A stretch of DNA of 64,000 bases. Source: Saccharum officinarum. Lineage: Eukaryota; Streptophyta; Magnoliopsida; Poales; Poaceae. The position numbers were made by a program, and so were the translations under genes. The stretch is taken from positions 92,986,401-93,050,400 of the forward strand of contig CM036162.1 in the NCBI GenBank assembly GCA_020631735.1, read 5' to 3'. Below the pieces are notes generated by a model. That model was given only the letters and a program-made list of their open reading frames with translations, was not told the DNA's origin and did not search any database. Below are positions 1-10,652 of the stretch, one piece after another. Within the stretch, counting starts at the first letter, position 1. Each line of letters begins with the position of its first letter.

Positions 1-70
1 GGTACCCACAGCTATCGCCAAAACACTAACATAACCGAAACCGCAATGAAAGATAGCCCACCTCGGCCGA

Positions 71-470
71 GTATCACGAGGCCCGCTCGACGGGGCGCCT
101 CGACCGCGCCCCGGCTCCGACTCGTACGAGGCCCGCTCGACGTGGCGCCTCGACCGCGCCCCGGCTCTGACTCGTACGAGGCCCGCTCGATGGGGCGCCT
201 CGACCGCGCCCCGGCTCCGACTCGAACGAGACCCGCTCGACGGGGCGCCTCGACCGCGCCCCAGCTCCGACTCGTACGAGGCCTGCTCGACGGGGCGCCT
301 CGACCGCGCCCCAGCTCCGACTCGTACGAGGCCCGCTCGACGGGGCGCCTCGACCGCGCCCCGGCTCCGACTCGTACGAGGCCCGCTCGACGGGGCGCCT
401 CGACCGCGCCCCGGCTCTGACTCGTACGAGGCCCGCTCGACGAGACGCCTCGACCGCGCCCCGGCTCCTC
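71..470 (+). repeat. 50-bp tandem array inside LTR (about 8 units)
   Basis: Unit of exactly 50 bp containing the palindrome CTCGTACGAG followed by CCCGCTCGACGGGGCGCC and CTCGACCGCGCCCC. Eight units run head to tail with one or two substitutions each. Extremely CpG-dense. Copy 2 carries about six units at the same place in each LTR. Confidence 0.92.
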
Positions 471-950
471 GACGCGTTTTCTTTACCTACCCCAGGACGA
501 AAGCCATAGCATTCAATGCGGGTACCTACTACCACCTACCGGCATGGCTGCGGCATGGACCAACGTGGGAACAATACCCACGTCGAGTCTCACTGTTTTA
601 CCGCCCATCCCGTGATGGGAGGTGAAACCCGTCACTGTACCCACCTTACCGCACACTGTTCACCATCAATCACCCTCGAGGGAGGATAAGACAAGGTCCG
701 TTCCCCGCGATATCAGGGATTCGGCCTTATCCATCCAACCTCGACCCGGCCTCGACCCAGCTTCGACGCTCGGCTTAGTTCGAAGGACGGTATGGCATGG
801 CGCTCTGGGTCATTTCGCCATCTTGTCTCCCACAACGTCAGGGTACCCAGGGATGGCCGACCATTCCGAAGGCACGTCGCTACAGTCAACTCAACAGGAA
901 TCGACAAAGCATCACCTCAAGGCTCCCCTTGGCTTGGCCTCCTCTCGCCT

Positions 951-958
951 TATAAAAG
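951..958 (+). promoter_or_regulatory. TATA box of Tat LTR promoter
   Basis: TATAAAAG about 370 bp before the LTR end. It is conserved at 26228-26235 and 44038-44045 in copy 2, so it probably sets the start of the genomic RNA. Confidence 0.7.
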
Positions 959-1328
959 GGTAGGCCAGGGTTCGACAGAGGGGGGCGGACGAACGAACCA
1001 ACCAACGAACAGACGAACAAAAAGAAGACGAAACAACCAACCACCCGACCGAACAACGAAAAGCAAGAGATCAACATCTCAAGCAACTGCCTTTCTCCTT
1101 TTTTTCTCTTTGAGACTTGGGCTCGACACCCTCTCTCGCCTGCTTGTAACCCCTACACGAGCACATCGGTGCAAGGAAATACAAACCTCTCCCCCCCCGC
1201 TGGACGTAGGGCCTTCTTTTGCCCGAACCAGGATAAACCCCGTGTGTTCTCCTTGCATCACCATCCAGGAAAGAGTCACGCAGCATTTACTCGTTGGTTT
1301 AGGACCCCCCTCGGTCCGAACACCGACA

Positions 1329-1348
1329 GTTGGCGCGCCAGGTAGGGG
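1329..1348 (+). other. Primer-binding-like site of copy A
   Basis: TTGGCGCGCCAGGTAGGGG directly follows the LTR end and is conserved at 26553-26572 in copy 2. Position and the leading TGG fit a tRNA primer-binding site, but I cannot name the tRNA with confidence. Confidence 0.7.
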
Positions 1349-1389
1349 AGCGCTGCGTGCAAACCTCGCTTTGTCGCCGTTCTTCCTGG

Positions 1390-4300
1390 ATGGCTAACCC
1401 CGAACGCCCGATCCCGTTGGCTACGGTGATCTGGTTTGGGAGTTTGGAGTTCATGTCGCTCGGCTCTGGCTACGACATGATCCTACTTCCACCTAGGCAC
1501 CCAACCGATGAGTATTACGAGCTCTCCCAGCCCGGGGGAGCAGTCAACCGGCACTGTCGCTCCAGGCGGGCGCGGGCCGCCCGGCGACGGCGAGCCCGGT
1601 ACAACCACCGTCTCCACCTGGCGGAGGGCGATGGGATCCCCCGGTCCGGCACCCCCCAGACAGGCGCCAGCCTAGATCTCCTTTTGGAAGATTTGGGAAG
1701 GACGAGCCTGGCTGAGGGTGGCATGCCGACGAAGAATCCCGCCGCTCCCCCGTCCGGTGAGACACCACTGTCCGTAGCATCTATTTCGCCACGGGCAGCG
1801 ACGTCCCCATCACCATTCCCGTTTGGGCTGGACTCGGTTGCCCGGGTGTATGCATCCTCCGTGAGCACTCGCATGAGCGCTTATGAGGAACTCCCCGGAC
1901 ACCATCTACGCTCCACTCTGGACCTCGTTGCGTCCACGCCGGCTTCTGATTATCGGGACTCTACCGAGACACCGGAAACAGAGCCTCGTGTGACTGCTTC
2001 TTCATATCGTCACCGCGGTGACGGTTGGCAACGACCACACATTCCCCCGTCATATTACTACTTTGGCGCTCCTGACTCCGACTCGGCTGACGACACCTAT
2101 GATCCGACTCGCGAGTGCTTCAACATCGACGTTGAAAGCACCTCGGAATCAGAGGACAAAGAGCCGGTCGAAGGAAGGCACACGCCCCCTCATGTCGAAC
2201 TTCCTGCCGAGCGAAACGAGCCCCAGTTCCTTGCGGATCAAGGAGCGCAGCTCGAACAGATTCGCGAGTTGCAGGACCAGCTTGATGAGGAACGGGAAAA
2301 CCTGGATCTTCTCCAGCAAACCCTCGAGCGTGAGCGTGCGGAACACGTATTTGGCGGGAGAGCTCGTGAGAGAGCTCGCGACGTCAACCGTCGCATCGAC
2401 GAGGACCGGGCGGTCGACCCTCTGGTTTTCGCTCGAGCTAGCCAAAACGTCGTCGCCGCCGCCATGCTCCTGCGCAACATGCCCGAGCCGTCAAACCCTG
2501 ACGCCCGTCGGGCTCGAGACAAAATCCGAGGACTCCTTGAGACTGCCGCCATGCAACAGGCCGAGAGCTCTGCCTCGAGGCGGCGCGAAGCAGCCTCGGA
2601 GCGGACCCTCGAGCCTTCCCGACAGGAGAGAGAAGCCTCGGTTCATCCCGAGCCTGCCCGGCGAAACCGGGTAGCACCGGCCCCTGAGCCCATCGCCAAC
2701 GACCGCGAGCCTCGAGACACCCGTGGCAACATCGTCGAGCGTCGCACGCGCAAACACGGTGACGGTGTAGCTCGAGGCTACCACGTCCACAGGGGCGGAC
2801 GCTACGACAGCTCGGAAGACCGTAGCCCTTCACCCGAACCCCCAGGTCCTCGGGTGTTCAGTAAGGCTATCCGTGAGACGGTGCCCCCGGCTCGGTTCCG
2901 TCCCCCCACGACTCTCACCAAGTATAACGGCGAGACCAAACCCGAACTTTGGCTCACCGATTTTCGCTTGGCGTGTCAGTTGGGCGGGGCCACCGACGAC
3001 CGGGTCATCATTCGGCAACTCCCCCTGTTCCTCTCCGACACCGCCCGAGCCTGGCTCGAGGATCTCCCACCTTGGCAGATCCACGACTGGGACGATCTCG
3101 TGAGGGTGTTCGAGGGAAATTTCAAGGGAACCTACATGCGCCCCGGCAACTCGTGGGACCTCCGGGGCTGTAAGCAGAAACCAGATGAGTCCCTCTGGGA
3201 CTACATCCGGCGCTTCTCCCGGCAGCGCACCGAGCTCCCCAACATCACCGACTCTGACGTGATTACGGCCTTCCTCTCCGGTACCACCTGTAAGGAGTTG
3301 GTCCGGGAGTTGGGCCGTAACACCCCGCTCACTGCCAACGGATTGATGGACATCGTCACCAACTTCGCCGCCGGCGAGGAGGCGGTTGGTGCAATCTTTG
3401 GCGGCGAGCCGGCGAGGGAGGAGCAGAAGGTCGACGGCCCCGCGAGTTCCACCCGAGGCCCCAAGAGAAACAACCGCAAGAAGAAGAAAGGCCAGCAGGG
3501 CAAGCTCGAGGCCCCGGCCGACGAGCTCGTCGCTGCTACCGAGCACAAGAAACCTCGAGGCCCCCCCGGCGGGGGCGTCTTCGACAAAATGCTCAAAGAG
3601 CCGTGTCCCTACCACAAGGGACTCACTAACCATAACCTCGAGGATTGTCACATGCTGCGCAGGTACTTCGGGGGTGCCGGCGCTAAGAAGGACGACAAGG
3701 AGGAGGACCCTAAGGGTGACGACAAGGACAGGGAATTTCCCGAGATCCGTGACTGCTACATGATCTACGGAGGGCCCTCAACCTGCCTCTCTGCGCGCCA
3801 GCGCAAGCGAGAACGGCGCGAGGTCTTCTCCGTACAATCGGCAGTACCCCGTTTCCTTGATTGGTCTGCGGTGGCCATCACTTTCGACCGTGATGACCAC
3901 CCAGACTACGTCCCCAACCCGGGGGTCTATCCACTCGTCGTCGACCCCGTCATCGCCAACACACGCCTCACCAAAGTGCTCATGGACGGCGGAAGCAGCC
4001 TCAACATTATCTACTCTCAGACCCTCGACCTCTTGGGGGTCGACAGAGCGTGCCTCCAGCCTAGCGTCGGGGGCTTCCACGGAGTCGTGCCAGGGAAACG
4101 GGCGGAACCCCTCGGGCGGGTCGATCTGCCTGTTTGCTTTGGCACATCGGCCAACTTTCGAAAGGAAACTCTCACTTTCGAAGTGGTCGGATTCTGTGGA
4201 ACGTACCACGCTATCCTGGGACGCCCATGCTACGCCAAGTTCATGGCGATCCCGAACTACACCTACCTTAAGCTCAAAATGCCTGGCCCAAACGGTGTCA

Positions 4301-4545
4301 TCACTGTAGGGCCCTCGTATGAACATGCCTACGAGTGCGACGTCGAGTGCGTCGAGCACGGCGAGGCTGTTTTTGAGTCGGCAAGCTTGGCTGCAGACCT
4401 CGACGGTCTTGCCAAAACGATTCCCGACCCAAAATGCCATGCCGGCAGCTTCGAGCCCACCGAAGACGTCAAACTCGTACCCCTCGACCCCGCTGATCCC
4501 AAAGGGAGGACGCTGAACGTCAGCGCCACCCTCGATCCTAAATAG
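1390..4545 (+). CDS. Gag-protease polyprotein of Tat copy A
   Basis: Intact 1051-codon frame. The start is ATG 1390, because upstream in-frame sequence lies in the primer-binding site. The first 350 residues are low-complexity and acidic to basic. A heptad-like Glu/Leu/Arg-rich stretch lies near residues 280-320. The conserved capsid-like gag domain occupies about residues 497-670, with YNGETKPELWL, WLEDLPP and YMRPGNSWDLR motifs. A Lys-rich segment and a non-canonical Cys/His cluster (CPYHKGLTNHNLEDC) follow near residue 740. The aspartic protease has VLMDGGSSLNIIY near residue 863; DGGS in place of DTGA is typical of Tat elements. The frame ends at TAG 4543 and continues in the same frame into reverse transcriptase. 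Gag packages RNA and the protease matures the polyprotein. Confidence 0.92.
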   Translation: MANPERPIPLATVIWFGSLEFMSLGSGYDMILLPPRHPTDEYYELSQPGGAVNRHCRSRRARAARRRRARYNHRLHLAEGDGIPRSGTPQTGASLDLLLEDLGRTSLAEGGMPTKNPAAPPSGETPLSVASISPRAATSPSPFPFGLDSVARVYASSVSTRMSAYEELPGHHLRSTLDLVASTPASDYRDSTETPETEPRVTASSYRHRGDGWQRPHIPPSYYYFGAPDSDSADDTYDPTRECFNIDVESTSESEDKEPVEGRHTPPHVELPAERNEPQFLADQGAQLEQIRELQDQLDEERENLDLLQQTLERERAEHVFGGRARERARDVNRRIDEDRAVDPLVFARASQNVVAAAMLLRNMPEPSNPDARRARDKIRGLLETAAMQQAESSASRRREAASERTLEPSRQEREASVHPEPARRNRVAPAPEPIANDREPRDTRGNIVERRTRKHGDGVARGYHVHRGGRYDSSEDRSPSPEPPGPRVFSKAIRETVPPARFRPPTTLTKYNGETKPELWLTDFRLACQLGGATDDRVIIRQLPLFLSDTARAWLEDLPPWQIHDWDDLVRVFEGNFKGTYMRPGNSWDLRGCKQKPDESLWDYIRRFSRQRTELPNITDSDVITAFLSGTTCKELVRELGRNTPLTANGLMDIVTNFAAGEEAVGAIFGGEPAREEQKVDGPASSTRGPKRNNRKKKKGQQGKLEAPADELVAATEHKKPRGPPGGGVFDKMLKEPCPYHKGLTNHNLEDCHMLRRYFGGAGAKKDDKEEDPKGDDKDREFPEIRDCYMIYGGPSTCLSARQRKRERREVFSVQSAVPRFLDWSAVAITFDRDDHPDYVPNPGVYPLVVDPVIANTRLTKVLMDGGSSLNIIYSQTLDLLGVDRACLQPSVGGFHGVVPGKRAEPLGRVDLPVCFGTSANFRKETLTFEVVGFCGTYHAILGRPCYAKFMAIPNYTYLKLKMPGPNGVITVGPSYEHAYECDVECVEHGEAVFESASLAADLDGLAKTIPDPKCHAGSFEPTEDVKLVPLDPADPKGRTLNVSATLDPK
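4543..4545 (+). promoter_or_regulatory. In-frame TAG between protease and RT (possible readthrough site)
   Basis: AAA TAG GAA GCA separates protease from reverse transcriptase without a frame change. The same TAG in the same context occurs at 29766-29768 and 33876-33878. It is the only stop between the gag start and the nested insertion in copy A. It could be a programmed readthrough codon or an inherited CAG-to-TAG mutation. Confidence 0.5.
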
Positions 4546-6381
4546 GAAGCAGTGCTCGTCGACTTTCTCCGCGCGAACGTCTACATCTTTGCGTGGAGTC
4601 CCTCGGATATGCCGGGCATACCCAGGGAAGTCGCCGAGCACGCCTTGGAGATCCGGGCCGGATCCAAACCGGTGAAGCAACGCCTGCGCCGCTTCAATGA
4701 GGAGAAGCGCAGGGTCATCGGCGAGGAGATACACAAACTATTGGAGGCCGGGTTCATCAAGGAGGTTCATCATCCCGAGTGGCTAGCTAATCTAGTATTA
4801 GTAAGAAAAAAGAGTGGGAAATGGAGGATGTGCGTAGACTATACTGGTTTAAATAAAGCATGTCCGAAAGTTCCCTTCCCTTTGCCACGCATTGATCAAA
4901 TCGTTGATTCCACCGCGGGATGTGAAACTCTCTCATTCTTAGATGCATATTCCGGCTACCACCAGATCAAAATGAAGGAGTCCGACCAGCTCGCGACTTC
5001 ATTCATCACCCCATTCGGCATGTATTGCTACGTTACGATGCCCTTCGGTCTCCGGAACGCGGGGGCAACGTACCAGCGATGCATGCAACACGTTTTCGGG
5101 AAGCACATTGGGTCGACCGTCGAAGCTTACGTCGACGACATCGTGGTCAAAACCCAACGTGCCGACGATCTGGTCAGCGACCTCGACGTTGCATTCAAGT
5201 GCCTCAGGGCAAAAAACATCAGACTCAATCCGGAGAAATGTGTTTTCGGCGTCCCACGAGGTATGCTTTTAGGGTTTATCGTATCTAAATGTGGCATCGA
5301 GGCCAACCCTGAAAAAATCTCTGCAATAACCAAGATGGGCCCCATCCGAGATCTCAAAGGCGTACAGAGAGTCACAGGTTGCTTGGCGGCACTCAGCCGT
5401 TTCATTTCGCGCCTCGGCAAAAAAGCACTCCCTCTGTACCGTCTCTTGAGGAAATCGGACCATTTTTCCTGGAACCTCGAGGCTGAGGAGGCTCTCACGA
5501 AACTGAAAGCCACCCTCTCTAGCTCACCGATCCTCATCCCTCCGACCCCAGGGGAACCACTCCTACTCTATGTTGCCGCGACATCACAAGTAGTCAGTGC
5601 TGCCCTGGTTGTCGAACGGGCCGAGGAGGCACACACCTTGCTCGTCCAGAGGCCGGTCTATTTCGTTAGCGAGGTGCTCTCTGAAACAAAGTGTCGATAT
5701 CCACAGATCCAGAAACTGCTATATGCTGTCATCTTGACACGGCGCAAGCTCCGACACTACTTCGAGGGTCACCCGATTACTGTGGTTTCTTCTTTCCCCT
5801 TGGGAGAGATAGCCCAGAACCGGGAAGCCTCGGGTAGGGTTGCCAAATGGGCGGTCGAGCTCATGGGCGAGGCATTGTCCTATGCGCCGCGAAAAGCTAT
5901 CAAGTCACAGGCGTTAGCAGATTTTCTAGCCGAGTGGACTGACACACAACTCCGTCCTGCACAGCTCCAAGCGGAGCTGTGGACCATGTACTTCGATGGG
6001 TCATTGATGAAAACGGGAGCAGGCGCGGGCTTGCTCTTCGTCTCACCCCTCGGGGTTCACATGCGCTACGTCGTCCGGCTTCATTTCCCTGCGTCTAACA
6101 ACGTCGCCGAATACGAGGCACTCGTCACGGGGTTGAGAATCGCCATCGAGCTCGGGGTCCGACACCTCGACGTCCGAGGCGACTCCCAACTCGTGATCGA
6201 TCAGGTCATGAAGAGCTCGAGCTGCCGTGACCCCAAGATGGAGGCCTACTGCCAAGAAGTACGGCGCCTCGAGGACAAGTTTCACGGCCTCGAGCTCAAC
6301 CACATCGCATGCAGGTATAATGAGGCCGCTGATGAACTGGCAAAAATCGCGTCCGGTCGAGCCACGGTTCCACCGGACGTC
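4546..6381 (+). CDS. Pol of copy A: RT, RNase H and second (aRNH) RNase H, cut by insertion
   Basis: Open from 4546 to the insertion point. Reverse transcriptase begins near PVKQRLRRF and contains WRMCVDYTGLN, FLDAYSGYHQI, TPFGMYCYVTMPFGL and the catalytic YVDD box at 5128-5139. A divergent gypsy RNase H follows (LLLYVAATSQVVSAALV to LRHYFEGHPI, about 5560-5960). A second RNase H starts with MYFDGSLMKTGAGAG near 5987 and carries NNVAEYEAL, VRGDSQLVIDQV and NEAADELAK. Duplicated RNase H is known from the Tat lineage. Coding is interrupted after codons matching PPDV by the nested LTR at 6382; in copy 2 the frame continues into a linker and integrase. No stops or frameshifts are seen in this segment. 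Confidence 0.92.
6377..6381 (+). other. Target site of nested element (ACGTC)
   Basis: The five bases ACGTC precede the nested LTR; the unbroken site is present at 31599 in copy 2. The second copy of the duplication should lie in the gap at 15185. Confidence 0.6.
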
Positions 6382-7302
6382 TGAAATGTCCTTGTTTGGT
6401 TTTGGTAATTGAGTGACAACTTAGGTGGACTAATATGTGGTTATGTGAGATACACAGAGAATTAGTCCACAGATGATTGTGTCATGAAGGAGCTCATTGC
6501 ATATGAGACATGACATGGAGTCATGTGACCAAGGTGGCGAAGATCAAGATGAGGCTTGGCTCGATGGACCGATTGCAAGTGTGAAGGGCAAGTCGAAGGC
6601 TTTGGTGCGATGGACCGTGAGGCGGTGAAGCTTGAGCAAGACTTGGCGCCGATGGACCGACGCAACGGTGAAGAGCAAGTGAGGTCAAGATCGATGAACC
6701 AATACGGTCACGTGATGATATGAAGTGGATCATATCATTTGGTGATTGGTTGGTGCATATGTTGCATCAACATCAATGGAGATGGAATGGAATGCGCAAG
6801 GCAAAGGTATAACCTAGGGCATTTCCATTTCACCGGTCATAGGTGTGTAGAGAAGTTTATGACCGGGTTTAGGATAGATGGCCGTACTATCAAGAGGGGC
6901 AAACTTGTTTGCATATCGGTCATCTAGTGCCACTTGAGCGATCTAACTTTGCATACGTGTTAGGATCGAGTGGCGAGGCAAGTTGAGTGTCTAACCCTTT
7001 GAAAATGTTTGTGAAAAGCTAACACACATGCACATGGTGGTGTACACATGGTGGTGTTGGCACATTTGCAAAGGAGAAGGTGTTGGAGTTGGTGTTGATC
7101 AACTTAGAGAAGAGAGAAAGGTTTTTCGGTGTTCTTCGGACACTAGGATGGCTCTTAGAGTGGAATACTGCTTTGATCCATTGTGAATTGGATCAAGTGC
7201 TTTAGTGGGTTGTGTAGCCCTCTGAGTAAGCTTTCCAAAATGTCTAAGATCATCGAAATCGGAGTTCGGAGCTAAGAGATATCGCCGTTTTACCGAAGGG
7301 TG

Positions 7303-7629
7303 GTCTGTGACCGGACGCGTGACCACCGCGTCCGGTCAGCTTCGACCACCGCGTCCGGTCAGCTGTGACCACCGCGTCCGGTCAGTGTTTTTCGTGGGCG
7401 AAAACGACCGGACGCTGCAGCGAGTCCGGTCAGTGATGACCGGACGCGTCCGGTCACTTCGGGAGCTTGCTGGAACCTCTCTGTTCGCTGTTTCGCTGTG
7501 ACCACCGCGTCCGGTCCCATTAGTGACCACCGCGTCCGGTCAATACAAGTTTGTACGCGTGAAAACTAGCCGTTGGAGCACGCTACTGACCACCGCGTCC
7601 GGTCAGTTTTGACCACCGCGTCCGGTCAT
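7303..7629 (+). promoter_or_regulatory. Array of GACCACCGCGTCCGGTC motifs upstream of TATA
   Basis: About seven direct copies of GACCACCGCGTCCGGTC plus shorter GACCGGACG pieces, with one perfect 18-bp palindrome GACCGGACGCGTCCGGTC at 7438-7455. It lies in the presumed U3 enhancer region. Related arrays occupy the same place in LTRs G and H. Confidence 0.75.
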
Positions 7630-7678
7630 CCCGAAAAGGACCCAGTGAAGGGGTAACGGCTCTATTTCGTTGTGGAGC

Positions 7679-7686
7679 TATAAATA
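7679..7686 (+). promoter_or_regulatory. TATA box of nested LTR
   Basis: TATAAATA downstream of GGGTAACGGCTCTATTTCG. Equivalent boxes occur at 51140-51147 and, on the minus strand, at 19145-19152 and 59264-59271. Confidence 0.7.
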
Positions 7687-8769
7687 GATGCCTTGGCCGG
7701 CCGTGGCCGGTAGCTGAGCACACTTTGGCCTTGGTGGCTTATGTGGTAGTGCTTGGAAGCCCTCTAACTCACTCATGTTTGATAGTGTTCATCGGATCGA
7801 GTGAGAGAACGATTCTAGTGCGTTGCATCGAGAGGATTGCATCGAGTGGCACTAGGTGATCGTGTTGCAAGCCGGTAGTGCTTGTTACTCTTGGAGGTTG
7901 CCACCTCCTAGACGGCTTGGTGGCTTGCGACTCCGTTGAAGCACGCGTGGAGATTGTGCGTGGCTCCGGAGGAGGATTTGTGAGGGGGATTGTGCTCACC
8001 CCGCGGGGATCGCGAAGAGCAACTCTAGTAAAGCTCGTGGCTTGGAGGATCCCCATCTTGAGAGTGGATGTGCGGCACCCGCTGAGGGTTTGACTCTTGA
8101 TAGTCAATTAGCTCGTGATCCATCAAGTGGGTGTATCGCCACAACGGGGACTAGCTTGGTGGCAACCAAGTGAACCTCGGTGAAAAACCGCCGTGTCAAC
8201 ATTGTGTACATCTTCTCGGTGGTTTGCTTTCTATTCACAAGCTTGTATTTACATTCATATATTTGTGCTTGTGTAGTTGCTCTTGTAACTAGTTTGCTTG
8301 TGTAGTTAGCTAGTTACCTTTTTGCTTATGTAGCATAGAAGTAGCTCCCGTTGCGTGGCTAATTTGGTTTGTGTAACCTTGTTAGTCATATTGCTTAGTT
8401 TGTGTAGCTAAGTAATTTGCGCTCTCTAGTTTGGCATTAGTTGCCTTGCTATTGAGCATTGCTAGTGAGTATAGGTGGCTTCGTGCTTTTGCTTACTAGA
8501 ATTGTGTAGGAGCTCCCCAGCTTTGCTAAAGTACTAGTGCATAGGTTTGTGTGACCTTGCTATAGAATTGTTTAGGAGAGCTCTTGCTAAGGAAAGCACC
8601 TTAGTTATATAATTAGGATCTTTGTGAGGTGCTTGTGAACTTAGATAGAGGGGTGTAGTCTTGGCTAGACCGATAGTTTTAATTCCGCATTTGTTTCGGT
8701 TTGCAGACGCGATTAATTTTAGAAAGGACTATTCACCCCCCCTCTAGTCCGCCATCTCGACCCTACAAT

Positions 8770-8781
8770 TGGTATCGGAGC
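8770..8781 (+). other. Primer-binding site (initiator tRNA-Met type)
   Basis: TGGTATCGGAGC two bases after the LTR end, one base from the classical plant TGGTATCAGAGC. Confidence 0.85.
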
Positions 8782-8818
8782 CCGGTCTCTCATTTGTGGT
8801 CTTCACCGACCCGAGAGG

Positions 8819-10652
8819 ATGGCGGAATATGGACTAGATGTTGATTGTCCTCACATGTTTGATGGCACACACTTTGCACGGTGGAAAATTGGATGATATG
8901 CAATTTTAAGTTTATTTGCCCTCAAATGTGGTGGATGGTAGATGTAGGCTTTTCTCATGTGTTGGATGAAGATAATATAACTCAAGCACAAGAGAAATGC
9001 CTAGATCTTGACATCCAAGCTACTAACATCATGTATAGATCTTTGGATGATAGCATCTTTGGTAAGATCATGGACCTCAAATCCGCTCATGAGATATGGC
9101 CTATCTCAATGAAAAGTATGGAGCTATCACCGATGATGACGATGATGTCAAGCCTAAGGAGGTTGCACATGATGATGTTGAGCATGACCACAACACGATG
9201 GTTGTGGAGGATTGCTCCACCTCTTGGTCAAGTGATGATGATGATCGATCTACCACAAGTTCACTTGACAAGAATGGTGATGATGCATCAAGTGTTGCAA
9301 GTGATGTTTCTACCCAAGCACACTTGATGGTGACAACGTTGGTTCATGCTCGGGCCTTGATGATGCTACTACAAGCCCATCCACTACATCACATTGCTTC
9401 ATGTCACTAGGTGACACAAAGGTATCAAATGATAATGTGATTGATCATGTTGATTCATATGATGAGCTTGTTAGTAGACTTGCTAGCATGAACATGTCTT
9501 TAGAAAATGAGAAAACTAAAACCATGAAATTGGAAAATGAAAACTCATTTCTAAAAACCACATGTGAACAACAAAAGCATTTCCTTTATGTTACTACTTG
9601 TTCACATGAGGAGCTAAAATTGGCTCATGAGGAACTAAGTGTTGCTCATGAAATTTGGTACAAGAACATGCTTCTCTCTTTAAGATGTTATTAAAGAAAA
9701 TTAAAATTAATGAGAGCTCATCACATGGATCAAATGATCAATTGCAAAATGTGACTAACCCATGTGATGTAGGGAGAAAGCATGTATCCACCTCTTATGA
9801 TGACTTATTAGATATGCCATGTTCTTCACATATATATGCTTGTTCTACTTCTATGTCTTGTGAGACTAACATTTTAAAGGAGAACAATGAGCTCAAAAGT
9901 GAAGTGAAGAAATTGAGCAACAAGTTAGAGAGGTGCTACAACTCAAAAGTCACCTTTGAGCATATGTTGAAAACTCAAAGAAACTTTGGTGAAAGAGTGG
10001 CCTTGGTTTCAACAAGAGCAAGAAGAATATGACCAAAGGGGAAAAGAAAGGGAAAGGAAGATGATGAAGCTAGCTCAAGAGAAGCTCTCTCATTTCATGT
10101 GCTACGATGCATGAAGTGGTCATCTTCACCAAACATGCCCCAACTTAGAGAAGCTCAAGTTGAAGAAGAAGAAGAAAGGCTCAAACACAAGTGCTTCAAG
10201 TGCCATACATGGGGTCACTACACCTCAATGTGCCCAAGCAAGAAACTAGTGAAGCAACAAAAGAGCCTCAACCAAAGCCACAAGTTGAGCAAGAAACCAC
10301 ACCCCAATCTCAAGTCAAGATCAACCACAAGGATGATGATGGTGACTTGAAGAAGAAGAAGAAAACAAGAAGGGGTGGAAGAGGAAGGCATCCAATGCAA
10401 AATCCAAGATACCAAGATGATGAGCAAGAATCAAATTGAGAAAAGAAATTTGGCTCACATCAAGTGCTTCAAGTGTAAAGATATATGACACTTTGCCTCA
10501 AGGTGTCCTACCAAGCTTGAGAAGAAGTCTCAAGCAACTCATGGAGAGCAAGGCAATGAAAAGCATCACATGAGCAATGAAGAAAAGGCTCAATCAAAGA
10601 GAAGATGCTATTCATGCCGGGAAAAGGGACACATGGCACATTCATGTCCCTA
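8819..10652 (+). pseudogene. Decayed copia gag of nested element
   Basis: Begins ATG 8819. The N-terminal copia gag domain is readable in pieces: FDGTHFARW, frameshift near 8885, then NWMICNFKFICPQMWWM and YRSLDDSIFGKIMDLKSAHE, another shift near 9097, then YLNEKYGAITDDDDDV. A Glu/Lys/Leu-rich coiled-coil region follows (about 9400-10010). Three zinc knuckles come next: CFKCHTWGHYTSMC near 10190, a second near 10467 that has lost its middle (CFKCKDI then a stop), and CYSCREKGHMAHSC near 10608. Several frameshifts and stops show it is no longer translated whole. SIRE/Maximus gag has the same plan. Confidence 0.82.

Larger units (their letters stand above)
1..1328 (+). repeat. 5' LTR of Tat copy A (left edge missing)
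   Basis: It matches the 1303-bp LTRs of copy 2 at 25250 and 43060 and ends in CCGACA just before the primer-binding-like site. It contains a 50-bp tandem array, a TATA box at 951 and a C-rich leader. It is longer than the copy-2 LTRs mainly because its array has about eight units instead of six. Several open frames cross it, but they arise because the CG-rich array is stop-poor in most frames. Confidence 0.93.
6382..8767 (+). repeat. 5' LTR of nested SIRE-like element (2386 bp)
   Basis: Starts TGAAATGTCCTTG and ends CGACCCTACA, immediately followed by a tRNA-Met-type primer-binding site. The first 1093 bases recur at 14098-15184. It contains an array of CCGCGTCCGGTC motifs (7303-7629) and a TATA box at 7679. 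The end has the CCCCCCCTCTAG run typical of grass copia LTRs. Open frames in it are incidental. Confidence 0.92.

Noticed and set aside
46..535. Long open frames on both strands in the LTR array
   Set aside because: The 50-bp unit is not a multiple of three and lacks stops in most frames, so overlapping frames on both strands are expected by chance.
1330..1389. Starting the gag frame at TTG 1330
   Set aside because: Those codons lie in the primer-binding site; the first ATG in frame is 1390.
2830..3651. 273-codon minus-strand frame opposite gag
   Set aside because: Shadow frame of the gag coding sequence, repeated opposite copy 2.
7303..7629. Regularly repeated CCGCGTCCGGTC as a CRISPR-like array
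   Set aside because: Spacing is irregular, there are no unique spacers of constant size, and the context is a plant LTR promoter.
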